Below, piece after piece: positions 34,190 to 46,040 of a stretch of DNA of 64,000 bases (position 1 is the first letter of the stretch; each line of letters opens with the position of its first letter). Made by a program: the position numbers and the translations under genes. The DNA is from Triplophysa rosa. Taxonomy: Eukaryota; Chordata; Actinopteri; Cypriniformes; Nemacheilidae. The DNA lies in the NCBI RefSeq assembly GCF_024868665.1, contig NC_079900.1:4178608-4242607 (forward strand). Direction: 5' to 3'. The notes beneath the pieces are model-generated. The model was not told the origin of the DNA. It ran no database searches and was given only the letters and a program-made list of their open reading frames with translations.

Positions 34190-34517
34190 CGGGACAGTAC
34201 ACCCAAAAATGAAAAATCTGTCATCATTTACTCACCCTCGGATTGTTCCAAACCTGTATATATTTATTTGTTATGCTGAACAGAAATGAAAATATTTGGA
34301 AGAATGTCAGTAACCAAATAGATTTCATCCCCATTGACTCCCATTGTATTTATTTTCCCTACTAAGGCAGTAAATGGGGGATGAGATCTGTTTGGTTACT
34401 GACATTCTTCCGTATATCTTCCTTGTGTTCAGCAGAACATAAAAATTTAAACAGGTTTGAAACAACCTGAGGGTGAGTAAATGATAACAGCTTTTCATTT
34501 TTGGGTGAATTATCCGT
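34190..34517. mobile_element. TTAA-flanked MITE
   Basis: 328 bp with inverted ends (GACAGTACACCCAAAAATGA against TTTTTGGGTGAATTATCCG), internal ATTTACTCACCCTC / GAGGGTGAGTAAATGA pairing, and TTAA on both sides (34186-34189, 34518-34521). A very common cyprinid repeat; TTAA target sites are used by Kolobok and piggyBac-type transposases. Confidence 0.85.
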
Positions 34518-34521
34518 TTAA

Positions 34522-35249
34522 GTATGAACTTTCCACGGTTTACACATATTCAGACAGATGTTGTCCTTACACATTTAATATCAGTTCTTTAATATGTGCA
34601 AAAAAGTGAAAAATACAAAATCAGCATGCTAAAAGTGGACAGAGGACGCATAAAACTAAATTTTCAACACTTTAGATACAGCTGCCCCTCTGCACCTAAA
34701 GAAGGTTAGGGCTAAAAGTCAATAATCAATAGTCATGGCCTTCATTTTTTGTAAAATAAAAAGACACTGAGTGCTTCTGAATTTCTAGAGAAAAGAAATG
34801 CCATGATAGAAATTATTTTTGTGCAAAGCATTTCCTTTTATAAACAAATATTGTAATACTATTATTGTCTCCTTAGTTGCATAATAATTCATCAAATAAT
34901 ATATACTGTAAAACTAGAATGATTGCTGTTTCAAAACAAGCAACAGGCAAAGGTTTTTCTTTTATATTCTCCCAGTGGATAGAAGTCACCCTTTCATAAA
35001 ACACACATGCCAGTGCTTGTACTGACTGTCCAACAGCAGCCCTTAACAGTCCAACTGTGAGTTAAACGCTGTGAGATCTGCCAAAGATTGTTTTAGACTG
35101 TCTCCTTCCTCCACAAGCTGGAGGGTAAAATAATATCAGCCCCGAGGGCTTTCTAAGTCAACACATTAGGTTGGGGTGTTTTTCAGTGCTGCTGCTGAGA
35201 ATCTAAAGCACCTTTTGGATGGATCGAGCCTGTCGGGCGTCATTTATTA
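34522..35249. other. Intergenic spacer
   Basis: AT-rich and unassigned. Confidence 0.3.
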
Positions 35250-35792
35250 TATGAGGTGAGGAAGGCTGTTTGGCTGGGCAGCATAGACTCAAATGCTGCC
35301 AAGATAAAAGAGGCGGAGAAGAACCTCGGAACCTCGGGAAACGTTCGCACTTCAGTCGGAATTGGAGGCTGTGGAGAAGCAGGTCCAGGATCTACTAGAG
35401 AAGCAGACACGGCTGCGAGAGCGTAAAACGGCGCTGGAAACATCCCGAGCTGACGCTCGCTAGTGATGGCCGGTTCGCGAACGAATCGTTCATTTGAACC
35501 AGTTCTTTTTAGTGAACCGGTCGAACCGGTTCACCAAATCGGACTGAATCGTTCAAAATGGTTCGCGTCTACAAAAAGCACTTATCCACAAATTCCTTCA
35601 GTTACTCACTTTTGACACGCATGAAAACCCATCTGACTCAAAATAAATCAGCCACTATCAACGACTTTTCAGTAAATCCAACAGTACACTACTACATGCT
35701 GAACTGAACTGTTAAGCACGAGCGGAGAAGCTATTCAAGTTATAGCTAAGCTAGCTGATATAGTGATCATGCGTGCAGTGGCGTGTTCTATC

Positions 35793-37459
35793 CAGAGGTG
35801 GACGAAGTACACAACTTCCTTACTTGAGTGAAAGTACAGATACTACTGGTCAAATATTACTCCACTACAAGTAAAAGTTGTAAAGACAGATTCTTACTTG
35901 AGTAAAAGTACAGAAGTACGTGCTTTTAAACGTACTTAAGTATTAAAAGTAAATTTCCTTTATGTCAGTTGTGCATTGTTTTATTGTCGTATACCTTATG
36001 CCTCTGAAGCAACCTACTGAACACACTGAGTAACTCACAGTATCAGTTGTATTAAAGGATTAGTTCACTTCAAAATTTGCCCCCATTGACTTTCCATAGT
36101 AGTTTTTATTCCTACTATGGAAAGTCAATGGGGGAAAATTTTGCAGTGAGCAACTCCTTTAAGAGCTTTATATGTTTAGCACATATATGTTTAGTTTAGA
36201 TATAATCCTGTATGATCATTTAGCCTAATTATCCTCATTAGCCCCCTAGGCCTATGTATTTATGAGCAGTGTTCTTTTATTTTGTATATTCCCTTAACCA
36301 GTTTTAGCAGCAATTTACCAGTAAGTAATAAGGTTCTTGTAAATAGTAAAGTGTAGAAGCCATGTGTTTGTTGGATTTATTACCATTTGTATTACCGTAA
36401 TTTAACTACAAACATACTGTAAACTATAGCTAGTATAATGAACTATGTTCATTATATGTTTAGTTGCTGTGGTTTTACTAAAGATTATTAATTGGAGTAT
36501 GGTTCCCATATATAGAAAATGGTAAATATGTTGATACTGTGGTTTTACTGCAAATACCATCCCTGCTGAAAAAAACAATGAATTTTTGAATTAGAATGAG
36601 ATTTTTAAATTAAATTCCTCTTTGTAGTGTGTTTTGGGTTTTATTCCAATAGGATTTACCATCCCATCAATAGAATCCATCACATACAACTAGACAACAA
36701 GTATCCATAGTACAAGTCCCATTATAACCATTAAATCCATTACATTTTATGTTGTATTTTGGGCAGGGTTCTATTGTTTTTATTTCAACAGGAATACTTC
36801 AACTATAGTTACTTCAGTAAAAACATCATTCATTCTCCAAATCGCTTTAAATTATACAGCAGCAGATCAGAAGTTAACACGCACGTGTAGCTCAAGGTGT
36901 ATGTGATGCTTATTTACCGTTTAGCCGTTATGCCGATCATTTTCATGACAATGTTTCTACGATCTTTGACTGATCGTAGCCCACACATGATTACACTACA
37001 CTACACTTTAACATGTGCCTTTTTCGTCTTTTAATGTTCTATTTGTCTTTTTAGAGCACTATCAATGGTGTAGCAGCGCCTACGTTTACATTAGTTTAGC
37101 GGGGAAGATCCCAGAGTTGCCAGATTTCCGTTAAAAAACTGCCAAATGGCCATTCAAAGCTTGCCGGAAAACGGCGATCATAGAAAAACTGAAATACTTG
37201 GTAACAGTGAAAGGTCCTGGCAGATCGCAAGCCAGATAAATTGCGCACACAGGAAACCCCGCTGCATAGAAACCATTTTCTACTTTTGGACCTTTTTATA
37301 AATGTAGTGGAGTAAAAAGTATGATATTTGTCTTTCAAATGTAGTAAAGTTAAAGTACAAGTACTCAGAAAAAATAATACTCAAGTAAAGTACAGATACT
37401 CAAAAAGTGTACTTAAGTACAGTACTCTGGTAAATTTACTTCGTTACTGTCCACCTCTG
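35793..37459. mobile_element. Second hAT nested in the first
   Basis: 1667 bp with ends CAGAGGTGGACGAAGTA and TACTTCGTTACTGTCCACCTCTG (inner part similar), flanked by a perfect 8-bp duplication GTTCTATC (35785-35792, 37460-37467). Subterminal TACTTGAGT/AAAGTACAG motifs resemble the Tol2-like group. No intact transposase is seen; the frame at 37096-37338 is unassigned. Confidence 0.85.
36056..36158. mobile_element. Small TTAA-flanked hairpin MITE
   Basis: AGGATTAGTTCACTTC at the left and GAGCAACTCCT at the right, with a near-perfect inner hairpin (CATTGACTTTCCATAGTAG / CTACTATGGAAAGTCAATG). TTAA on both sides (36052-36055, 36159-36162). A third nesting level inside the Tol2-like hAT. Confidence 0.75.
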
Positions 37460-39799
37460 GTTCTATCGAACGCTCCGCCTAGAGCGATCCTCGTTCTCGA
37501 TTCAAGAATCGGTTGCTACAGTTTTCGGATCACCACTGAACCAACCGAGAGCTTTCGGACACGTCCGATTTGTGAACCGGTTCAACATATAAGAAACTAC
37601 ATTTGCAACATGAACATAAACATTTGAACACAGATCACACTTTTTAATGGTCATAAATATTTGTACAAGCATATTCTTTATATTAATGTTGCTTAAAATG
37701 CATTATAGAAAACGTTTGTGCAGTTGTGCTTATGTTAATTATTGTAAAGGTTAAAAATAATTGTTTGTAAAAATAATAAACTAAACATTTATTTGTTTCA
37801 TAAGTAATCCATGGTGTTTTCATGAACATTTGATTTAATTTCTAAACAAGATTATATAAATCTAAACATGACGTAATCATCATGTGCGAGAAGCAAAGCA
37901 AGCGGATTCCTTGAATCGCTGTCGCAGACTAGAAGAATCTAGAGTCACGAGAACCGTTTCTGTCGGACATGTCCGATTTGTGAACCGGTTGCCGGTTCGC
38001 GAATCACTTCTTCTGACACAAACCGGTTGCAACAGCTTTCGATTCAGCAGTACACGAACCGAAGAGCCGCCTCTTTCTTGCACGTCCGAGTAGGTCGTGA
38101 GTGAGAACCGATGAGCTAATGATAGTGAGCATGCGTGATTCACCGTGAGGCTACAGAACAGTGTGGACAACGGATGCTGTGCTAATGTTACGAGCGCACG
38201 TGAACCGAGGACTTCTGGCGAGGAGAGCAATCTGGCAGAGCGTAAATTTATGTAGCGCCCCCTACCCTAACTGGTGTGTGTTACCCAATTTTGCTTTAGG
38301 GCGGGCGCCGGGTTCAACTATTTTGTCTCTCGACTATTTAAAAAAAATATATATATATACTACTCTGATACAACTATCCCGAACTTAGGCAACGTGAATG
38401 AATGAACAAGGGTAAGTAATACTTCAAAGGTATTTAATTAGAGAATATTATAAATATGAAAAACAACAAGAAATAAAAGGATTGAATAAACGAATAGTTT
38501 AAAGTTGTGCGCTTATCAAAAGATGTGTACTGCACAAAATGACTATAAATTCACTGTATGAAAAAATAATAAACAGTGGAAATAACCGATAGCTATACCC
38601 GTTACAACGGCACAACAACACCGAGTGAACAACCTGGGAGATGTATGCACACTTGTGGAGCACTGAAATGATACACTTTACATGCACAAAATATATACAG
38701 GCGGTTTCAGAATGTTAAGAGCACACATTACCTTCACACAAAGAGTGAGAGAATATAAAATGAAACTCAATAATTAAGCAAGTGGGCCCACTCACACACA
38801 CAACAGTACTCACACTACCCCCACGACAAACTTCGCGTGTCTCTCCTCCTTCAGTCTCTCTTGACTCACACTTCATTACCCAATAGCATTACATTCATGC
38901 ACCCGGGAGGCGGGTTTAAGCTATTAGGCAACCAATAACATGACATACAGCAAAAAGATTGTACACACACATTTCCACATGTGTATTTCTACCAAACCTT
39001 ACGTAGAAAGGCATAATGAACATGGTGCGTAGAAATGTAATCGTATTAAATTAAACATTATCTCTGAATTAGAGACTAAAACACAAATGATTATACAGAT
39101 AATAAACAAACAGCAAAACTGAGAAATAAATGTTTTTACCCAATTCCTCATAGGACTATAGTTATATTGGGGTTACATTTATTTAATAACACATAAATCG
39201 TATTGAATTATGCATGGATCATATAGTTTCTGTAAAATGCTGATGAAGATTAATTATTCACTTTTTATCTTTAAGACGTAAAATGTCATAGTTTGCTACA
39301 CTTCACTGTGCCTATTTGGGTGCTTTAGTTGCAAAACGTATATGTAAGAAACGTGCCAGATCATGACGTGATGTGTTAACTGACAGAAGTTATGATTACT
39401 GGTTTTGGTTTATATTTGAATATTCCAAGTGTATTTTCATCCCAGCCGGTCTGGATGATACTACAGTAGAGTCTAGACTTGAAGCGTTTCGTCAGGGCGA
39501 GTGACGTCAGAGCGTAAGAGAATCGGTGAACCAGTCTTTTGAACCGGTTCATTGAAATGACCTGTCCGAAAGAACCGGATCGCAGAAAAGAGCCGGACTT
39601 CCCATCACTAACGTTCGCAAATCTGCGGTAAGTTTTCATCGCGATTTTAATACTCCTACCACTTCTACTCCACGTGTTTCTCTGCACAGAGCCCAGGCTT
39701 CAAGCACACGATCAGCCCAAATGAACTTCACTCCTGTACCGGCACACCCACGGCGAAAGGCGCGAGCCAGGACTGGAGCGATGACCCAACCGCCGCCAC

Positions 39800-40391
39800 T
39801 ATGGCGTTCCATACGGTTCTAAAAAATGACTTTGCAGCACACACTCGTCTCACTGAACGTCTCACTCCACGTCTTAACTGTTTTTGTATTCTGCTATTTA
39901 TTGCATTGAATTCAAGACGCAGACGAGACGTTGACGTAACGCAGACGTCACGTAAATCACGTGTGGCCGTGAAGCGTCTATGCAGACGTCACGCGTCATT
40001 CACGTGTAGCAGTGAAGTTATTTGTTTTCAGTTTTGCTAACACGTATTGTAACACGCTACTCTACACGGCTTAATGCAGAGTGTCAAGCGTCCACTATGG
40101 CGTTCCATACGGTCCTAAAAAATGACTTTGCAGCACACACTCGTCTCACTGAACGTCTCACTCCACGTCTTAACTGTTTTTGTATTCTGCTATTTATTGC
40201 ATTGAATTCAAGACGCAGACGAGACGTTGACGTAACGCAGACGTCACGTAAATCACGTGCGGCCGTGAAGCGTCTATGCAGACGTCACGCGTCATTCACG
40301 TGTAGCAGTGAAGTTATTTGTTTTCATTTTTGCTAACACGTATTGTAACACGCTACTCTACACGGCTTAATGCAGAGTGTCAAGCGTCTAC
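39800..40391. repeat. Tandem duplication of the element's left end (2 x 296 bp)
   Basis: 39800-40095 and 40096-40391 differ at only a few positions. Each copy starts TATGGCGTTCCATACGG and holds two CAGACGTCACG motifs. Confidence 0.95.
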
Positions 40392-41020
40392 TTCGTTAAC
40401 TTTCACTTCACTCAATCCTCTCAATGAACGTGACGTCTGCGTCTGTCCTAGGAACTAATGTTTATGTGTTGTTTCCTTGACATTCTGTTAATTGTGTTGC
40501 GCACTGGCAAGGATCAGCTGTCAATCTTAGTTTATGCTGTTTGTTATGCTTTGTGTAATGTGTTTGTGCAATACATTTAAGTCCAGAACCATTTTATATC
40601 TCATTATTATATGTTGTGCATGTTATTGCTGCTTTCTGATGTTAATATGGTTCTGATGCGATCGATTATTGCTGCTGAGTTTTCCGATATAATCATTGAA
40701 AATGTACATCATTGTCCATGCTGTAACGTTGCATTCCTAGGGAATTATGTAATTGCTTACAGCAAGATTATTCAGCGCACTACTATGTTATTGTTAACTC
40801 CATTGTGACTTTTGATTTGTTTCATTTGTTTACATGCAATTGTTTTGTTTTTAGCATTTGTTTTTTTCTGCAAAGCTCAGCTTTAGCATCTTTATCTTAT
40901 CAAACATTATTTTACTTGTTGTTTAATGTGTATGCATTTGCAAGGTTTTACTAGGATATTGGCACATGTCATATTATTGTACAGTATTTGTGTTTATTGT
41001 ATTCATTGTGTTGAATATAA

Positions 41021-41213
41021 GTCGTGGCCTGATGGTTAGCGATTCGTGCTCGTGACCAGAAGGTCGCTGGTTCGATTCTTAGGGCCGGTGGTTACCGCCT
41101 GACATGTGCCTTTTTATGTAACTGATTTAAAGATATACTATAAGATGTATAGCTTGCATGTACTGTAAATCGCTTTGGATGAAAGAGTTTGCCTAATTCG
41201 TTAATGTAAATAA
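41021..41213 (+). mobile_element. tRNA-derived SINE
   Basis: A tRNA-like head with A-box TGGCCTGATGGTTAGCG and B-box GGTTCGATTC (41069-41078), then a tail with AATCGCTTTGGATGAAAG that many fish SINEs share with their partner LINE. Not a functional tRNA: no complete cloverleaf or CCA-end stem. Confidence 0.75.
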
Positions 41214-42007
41214 GTTAGGACCAGTCTAACAGAAAAAAAATTATGACTAACTTGTAAGACCAGTCTGAGCAGTTTATGCAACCTACACAAGTCTTGAAGA
41301 ATGCTGAAGATCAAATTAAATAGTATCAAATTAAATAGTATGCTGAAATTATGGTTATAGGTAACATAAACTGCACAAAAACTGCACTACTGCGTGGATA
41401 AAATAAACCTTCAACAGTGGGCCAGTGAGATGTTTAAAGTTCTGCCTTTGACAGGCTTGGGGCCATCATTTATGGAAATGAGACTGATTTTGAAAATTTA
41501 TGGTACCTCTTGTTATTGTAGTCTCCCTTAGAATATATCACAGGTTTGTAAAAAAGGCGTTGTGTGCTTAAATTGGAAAGTTTAATGTTTTTTATTTGGT
41601 GCTGGAGGTAGGGCTGACGGTAAGTTTTTGTTTCTTACCGCGGTGAAGACGCAACAAATCATGCGGTTTGGCGGTTAATCGCACCCAACAATACACCTCC
41701 ACAAATATACTATTTATAATATTTTTTTTCAGAGTGCAACATAAAAGAGGGTTTTTCTCCGCAGAAGCTGCAGAAAGAACAACAGGGTAACAATACAAAC
41801 GCACTTGACTCGTTTTTAACAGCAAATTATCATTAATATTATATAACTATTAATTAGGCTACATTTATAAAAACAACCTTTTTCAAAGCGCAACACAAAA
41901 AGGGAATATCGGGCTAGCCTGTAGTACAAGTGTTCGGCTGTTGTACAACTACTGGTCCGCTTTAGTGAATCGCAAGGTCTTAGTGTTTCGTGCGAGGAAA
42001 ACCAACA

Positions 42008-43229
42008 TGGTCCGTGTATCATCTGATCATTTGATTATTCCATTCAGTATAACAAACGGAAAAAGAAAAAAATAGTCGATATTTCGTTTTTCCGTTTTTC
42101 TGTATGCACAAAAAACAAAACGATGTTTTTCTTCTTATTTCATCTTGAAACGGGAAATCCAATAAATAAATCAACCAAAACGAAATAACGACCCTAATTA
42201 CTGTTTTTCTCATTTTTGGGTGATGTTGCACGGATTTCTCCGAGCGCGGCAGCGCGCCTGAGCTCTTCACGAATCTCGCGATCGATCAGTTATCATTTAC
42301 AATGGCTTCACTCGAGCTGTACATGTTTCATATTCATCAAATGTTTTTAAATAATATGACATATCACGAGATATCGGAAAAGAGGCCGCATGCTCTCTGG
42401 GGAACACTGCAACATTATTATGGTCCCTCCGTGAGGTAGCCCAGGCTCTGGCATGTTACCTAAAAACAGTAGCCTAAACTGATGTAATGTAATGCAAATG
42501 ACTACATAAAAACCTCACAGTTTCAACAAAAACTGAACATCTTTTATGAATTACTCTATAGCAGGACAGTAGTTTTAGCTGGGGGAACCTAATGAACTCG
42601 GTTGAGTGAGGTTACGGGGGGAGGGGCTGTTCGCATCACATAACTTATAAATTACAAAAGTAATTTATGGATTTACACATTTGCTGCTGCAAGCCAGCTG
42701 TGGCTACTTAATTGTTTACTTAAATGTCACATATTCAAAGCAATAATGCTAACAAACTTCGACTGTAAGCTCTGGAAAGTATTGTATGTGAACGTTAGGC
42801 ATTGTTCAATATATATTTTTGAAATATTTTCCACAGTCATGTCCTCCTCTCTCAGTGTGACTCTTTTAGTGGGAGTGAAAAGTACAAACAAAGCATATGC
42901 AAATGCATTCATTTCCATTTCGAGCTTCGCAAGTTCACATGCAATTGATCCCGGTAGGCGGCTGTACATTGCGCATGCGCAAAGCGTGCGCGCGTAGAAG
43001 ACCCTGGGAAATCACCCCAAAATGAAAAAACTATAATTAGGGTCGTTATTTCGTTTTGGTTTATTTATTTATTGGATTTCCCTTTTAAGGCTGAAATAAG
43101 AAGAAAAACATCGTTTTTTTATTTTTGTGCATGCAGAAAAACGGAAAAACGAAATATCGACAGTTTTTTTTCTTTTTCCGTTTGTTATATTGAATGGAAT
43201 AATCAAATGATCAGATGATACACGGTCCA
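42008..43229. mobile_element. 1.2-kb element with ~190-bp inverted repeats
   Basis: Arms about 42008-42200 and 43033-43229 are reverse complements with several changes, from TGGTCCGTGTATCATCTGAT at one tip to ATCAGATGATACACGGTCCA at the other. Shared inner phrases include CGAAATAACGACCCTAATTA. The middle has no recognised gene, and no clear target duplication is seen. Confidence 0.8.
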
Positions 43230-43749
43230 CCGGTCCGGACCAATTTAATTTAAATAAACGAATATTCGTTTTTTTATTAGCTCAAATATTCGAATATGAA
43301 ATTATTGAAAAATGCCCATATCCCTAAAGTTTATTTAATTGTGTTTGTTATTGTATTCATTGCTAAACTGATCCATTTTTGTTAACACATAAGTTAAAAG
43401 ATTAGTAGAGAGGTGGGTGCCAATTTATTTTCTTTTGTTCTTGTTTTCTCCTGTTAGTAAGGAAGGTAGGGTATTTTGCTGTATTTTGGTTCTTTTTTAT
43501 TGTGTTAGTCTAGTTAGTTACTTTCCCTACTAGGTAGAGTGTCTTTTGTTTATTATTTTGGCTTAACCCCCCTCTTGAAGCTTGAAACCCTTCAATAATT
43601 TTGTTAATAAAATAACTATTTTGCTTCCTTTGACATTTTAGTTTTTTTCAGATCTTTTTTTTAATTGAGTGATCTTAAGTCTTGCAGCTGACACACACAC
43701 ACAACACCATTTTTATTCTGTCACGTGCCTCCTTTTGAACCCTAGACTT

Positions 43750-43814
43750 ATGGCGGTCCTAACAGGTACAGTGCCAGTGTCTGCATGGGAGAGGTGGCAG
43801 CAACGCAGAAGAAG
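43750..43814 (+). other. Possible short coding exon
   Basis: The ATG at 43750 opens a frame MAVLTGTVPVSAWERWQQ ending in a run of arginines, followed by GTAATATC, a plausible splice donor. It lies inside the 4.5-kb element and could be a remnant of its own transposase gene. Evidence is weak. Confidence 0.2.
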
Positions 43815-44519
43815 GTAATATCATGCGATCTTCTGAAAAGTATTAATTGTGTTAAGTTATATTTTTTATGTTAAATAACCTCAAGTTAAAAGCCTTAAAT
43901 ATAAAGAGGCATTTAGTTGCTAGTTTAAATAAAATCTTAATTTAAGATCAGTAAAATTCATGCGAACATGTATTTATTACTTGGCGGTGTGTTTATTGCT
44001 TTAACTAACAGTGGCAAACAGAAAGTATACAATTATTTTCTGTTAATAATTGTTTACATATAGGTGCATGTCAGACTTACATTAACGTTAACAGCCAGTC
44101 GGGGGCGCTTGATAGCGCTTCACTAAACTCACGGAGGTGGAGCTTGACTAAATCAAGTTCCGTCCGTTTTGCGCTGCAGACGCAGACGTCACGTTTAGCA
44201 GGCGCAGACGTCACGTTCATGCAGAGGAATGAGTGAAGTGGCAGACGCAGACGTCACGTTTAGCAGACGCAGACGTCACGTTCAGTGAGACGAGTGTGTG
44301 CTGCAAAGTCATTTTTTAGGACCGTATGGAACGCCATACGCCACCGGTCTTCGAGATCCCGACCAGGAACCGCTTTGCCGCCCTCTGCGAGACGGAATAC
44401 AACGCTGTGGTCATCGGAGACTCAATCGTCCGGAACGTACGCGCTTCCTCCACTAAAGGTAAGGTGCGCATTCATTGTTTTCCTGGCGCTCGTGTTCTTG
44501 ATGTCTCTGCGCAGGTACC

Positions 44520-44694
44520 TATGGAAGGCCATTAAGGCCAAAACGTGTGAAACTAACGTGTTAACACGCAATTACGCGTTAACACGTAATTGCGTGTTAA
44601 CACGTAGTACGTGTTAACACGTAATTGCGCGTTAACGCGTAATTGCGTGTTAACACGTTAGTTTCACACGTTTTGGCCTTAATGGCCTTCCATA
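44520..44694. repeat. 175-bp near-perfect palindrome with six GTTAAC sites
   Basis: Starts TATGGAAGGCCATTAAGGCC and ends with its reverse complement. The outer 67 bases of each arm match exactly, and the inner part has a few mismatches. The sequence CRYGTTAACRYG recurs six times. TA lies at both tips, as for a TA-targeting MITE, but about 85 LINE codons are missing at this point, so a clean insertion is not shown. Confidence 0.9.
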
Positions 44695-44851
44695 CAGCAG
44701 CATCGGAGCGGTTCTTCTGTCTGACAACATCTCAAAGACGCTACGCACCGTTTGACTACGTCTCCCACTGGTAAATCAAATCTTTAACCATAGTCTGTGT
44801 TCCTCCCACTCAACTGTTATAAACGTTACTTCTTCCAAATGCATAGAGACT

Positions 44852-46040
44852 GTGTCTGTCCCCCGAATAATGCTACAAAATGGCCAAAACTCAGAGAAAA
44901 AATCTGATTGTGATTAAACCTGAAGACAATGTAATAAATGACCAAAACAAACTCATAAAGTTCGGCCTACTTAATATTAGATCACTAAATTCAAAGGCAG
45001 TTATTGTAAATGAAATGATCACAGACAACAGTTTTGATATACTTTGCCTTACCGAAACCTGGCTTAAACCAAATGATTATTACGGTCTAAATGAGTGTAC
45101 CCCACCAAGCTACTGTTATATGCATGAGCCACGTCTGGTTGGTCGAGGTGGTGGTGTCACAACAATCTTTAGAGACTTTCTTACTGGAACTCAGAGAACA
45201 GAGCATAAATTTAAATCATTTGAAGTGCTTGCGTTGAACATAATTGTTCCAAATGAAAGTAAAAAAAACATTGCTTTCTTTTACATTGGCTACTGTGTAT
45301 AGACCCCCTGGTCCCTACACTGATTTTCTGAAAGAGTTTGCGGACTTCCTATCGGACCTATTGGTTAATGTTGATAAAGTACTAATTGTCGGAGACTTTA
45401 ATATCCACGTAGATAGTGCTAACGATGCATTAGCAGTGGTGTTTACAGAGCTATTACACTCTTTTGGAGTAACACAACACATCAATGGACCCACTCATCG
45501 ATTTAATCATACACTAGACTTGATTATATCTCACGGAGCCGATCTAACCAATATAGTTATTATACCTCAAAGCGACGATGTCACTGATCACTATCTTATA
45601 ACATGTACACTGCGCACTGCAGAAATCAGCCGCTTAATTCGTTATCGGCAGGGTAGAACAATTACCTCGACTACTAAAGATAGTTTCACAAAGAGCTTGC
45701 CAGACCTGACTCCTTTAATAACCATACCAATAAATACAGAATCGCTCGATGACATGACCAGCAAATTGGGCACTATTTTCTCTAATACATTAGAAGCTGT
45801 CGCACCTATGAAGTCAAAAAAGATTAATGAGAAAAACGTAGCACCATGGTACAATAGCACCACTCGCGCCCTTAAAAGAGAAACACGTAAAACTGGAGCG
45901 CAAATGGAAACAAACCAATTAGAGGACTTAAAAATTGTGTGGAAAGAGTGAGCAAACTGTTATAAAAAGGCACTAAAAGCAGCAAAGGCTGAGCACCTCC
46001 GTAACCTCATAGAAACTAACAAAAACAATCCAAGGTTTTT
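44852..46040 (+). pseudogene. LINE D ORF2 endonuclease, frameshifted
   Basis: Starts near the conserved SVPRI at 44852. Motifs: [73 protein letters not shown] and DDVTDHYLITC. A frameshift near 45260-45300, in an A-run, moves the frame before YRPPG. A TGA at 45949-45951 and deletion of the RT end the coding part. A diverged sister subfamily of LINE B. Confidence 0.88.

Larger units (their letters stand above)
35461..39610. mobile_element. hAT-type element inserted in LINE D
   Basis: Ends TAGTGATGGCCGGTTC (35461) and CCGGACTTCCCATCACTA (39610) are imperfect inverted repeats. The flanks ACGCTCGC (35453-35460) and ACGTTCGC (39611-39618) are an 8-bp target duplication with one change, as hAT elements make. 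The inside has many GAACCGGTTC-like subrepeats near both ends (35470-35580, 37560-38110, 39520-39600) but no transposase, so it is non-autonomous. It hosts the element 35793-37459. Confidence 0.75.
39800..44338. mobile_element. Unclassified 4.5-kb element with 60-bp inverted ends
   Basis: The right end 44279-44338 is the exact reverse complement of the start of the second left-end copy (from 40096) and differs by one base from the outermost copy (39800). Flanks CGCCAC at 39794-39799 and 44339-44344 are a 6-bp direct repeat, and removal restores the LINE ORF1 frame. The left 296 bp is tandemly doubled. The motif GACGTCACG or its complement occurs about nine times, all near the ends. No transposase is recognisable. 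It contains a SINE and a long-TIR element. Confidence 0.75.
35300..44755 (+). pseudogene. LINE D ORF1 (esterase type), in four pieces
   Basis: Piece 1 (35300-35460) encodes an arginine-rich then coiled-coil stretch (LEKQVQDLLEKQTRLRERK, ending SRADAR). Piece 2 (39611-39799) continues in frame to TGAMTQPPP. Piece 3 (from 44345) continues PVFEIPTRNRFAALC and VVIGDSIVRNV, the GDS esterase block near 44414-44446, up to DVSAQVP at 44519. Piece 4 (from 44701) is the tail SIGAVLLSDNISKTLRTV before a stop at 44753. The GTND and DGLHPS blocks, about 85 codons, are missing exactly where the palindrome sits. Confidence 0.8.

Noticed and set aside
35240..35443. Minus-strand proline-rich protein
   Set aside because: It is the complement of the LINE D coiled-coil coding sequence on the plus strand.
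41021..41100. tRNA gene
   Set aside because: A- and B-boxes are present but no complete cloverleaf; the SINE tail follows directly. The same holds for 46595-46680.
41607..43326. A hAT element spanning this interval
   Set aside because: TAGGG-type tips at both sides suggested it, but the inner sequences are unrelated and no 8-bp duplication exists.
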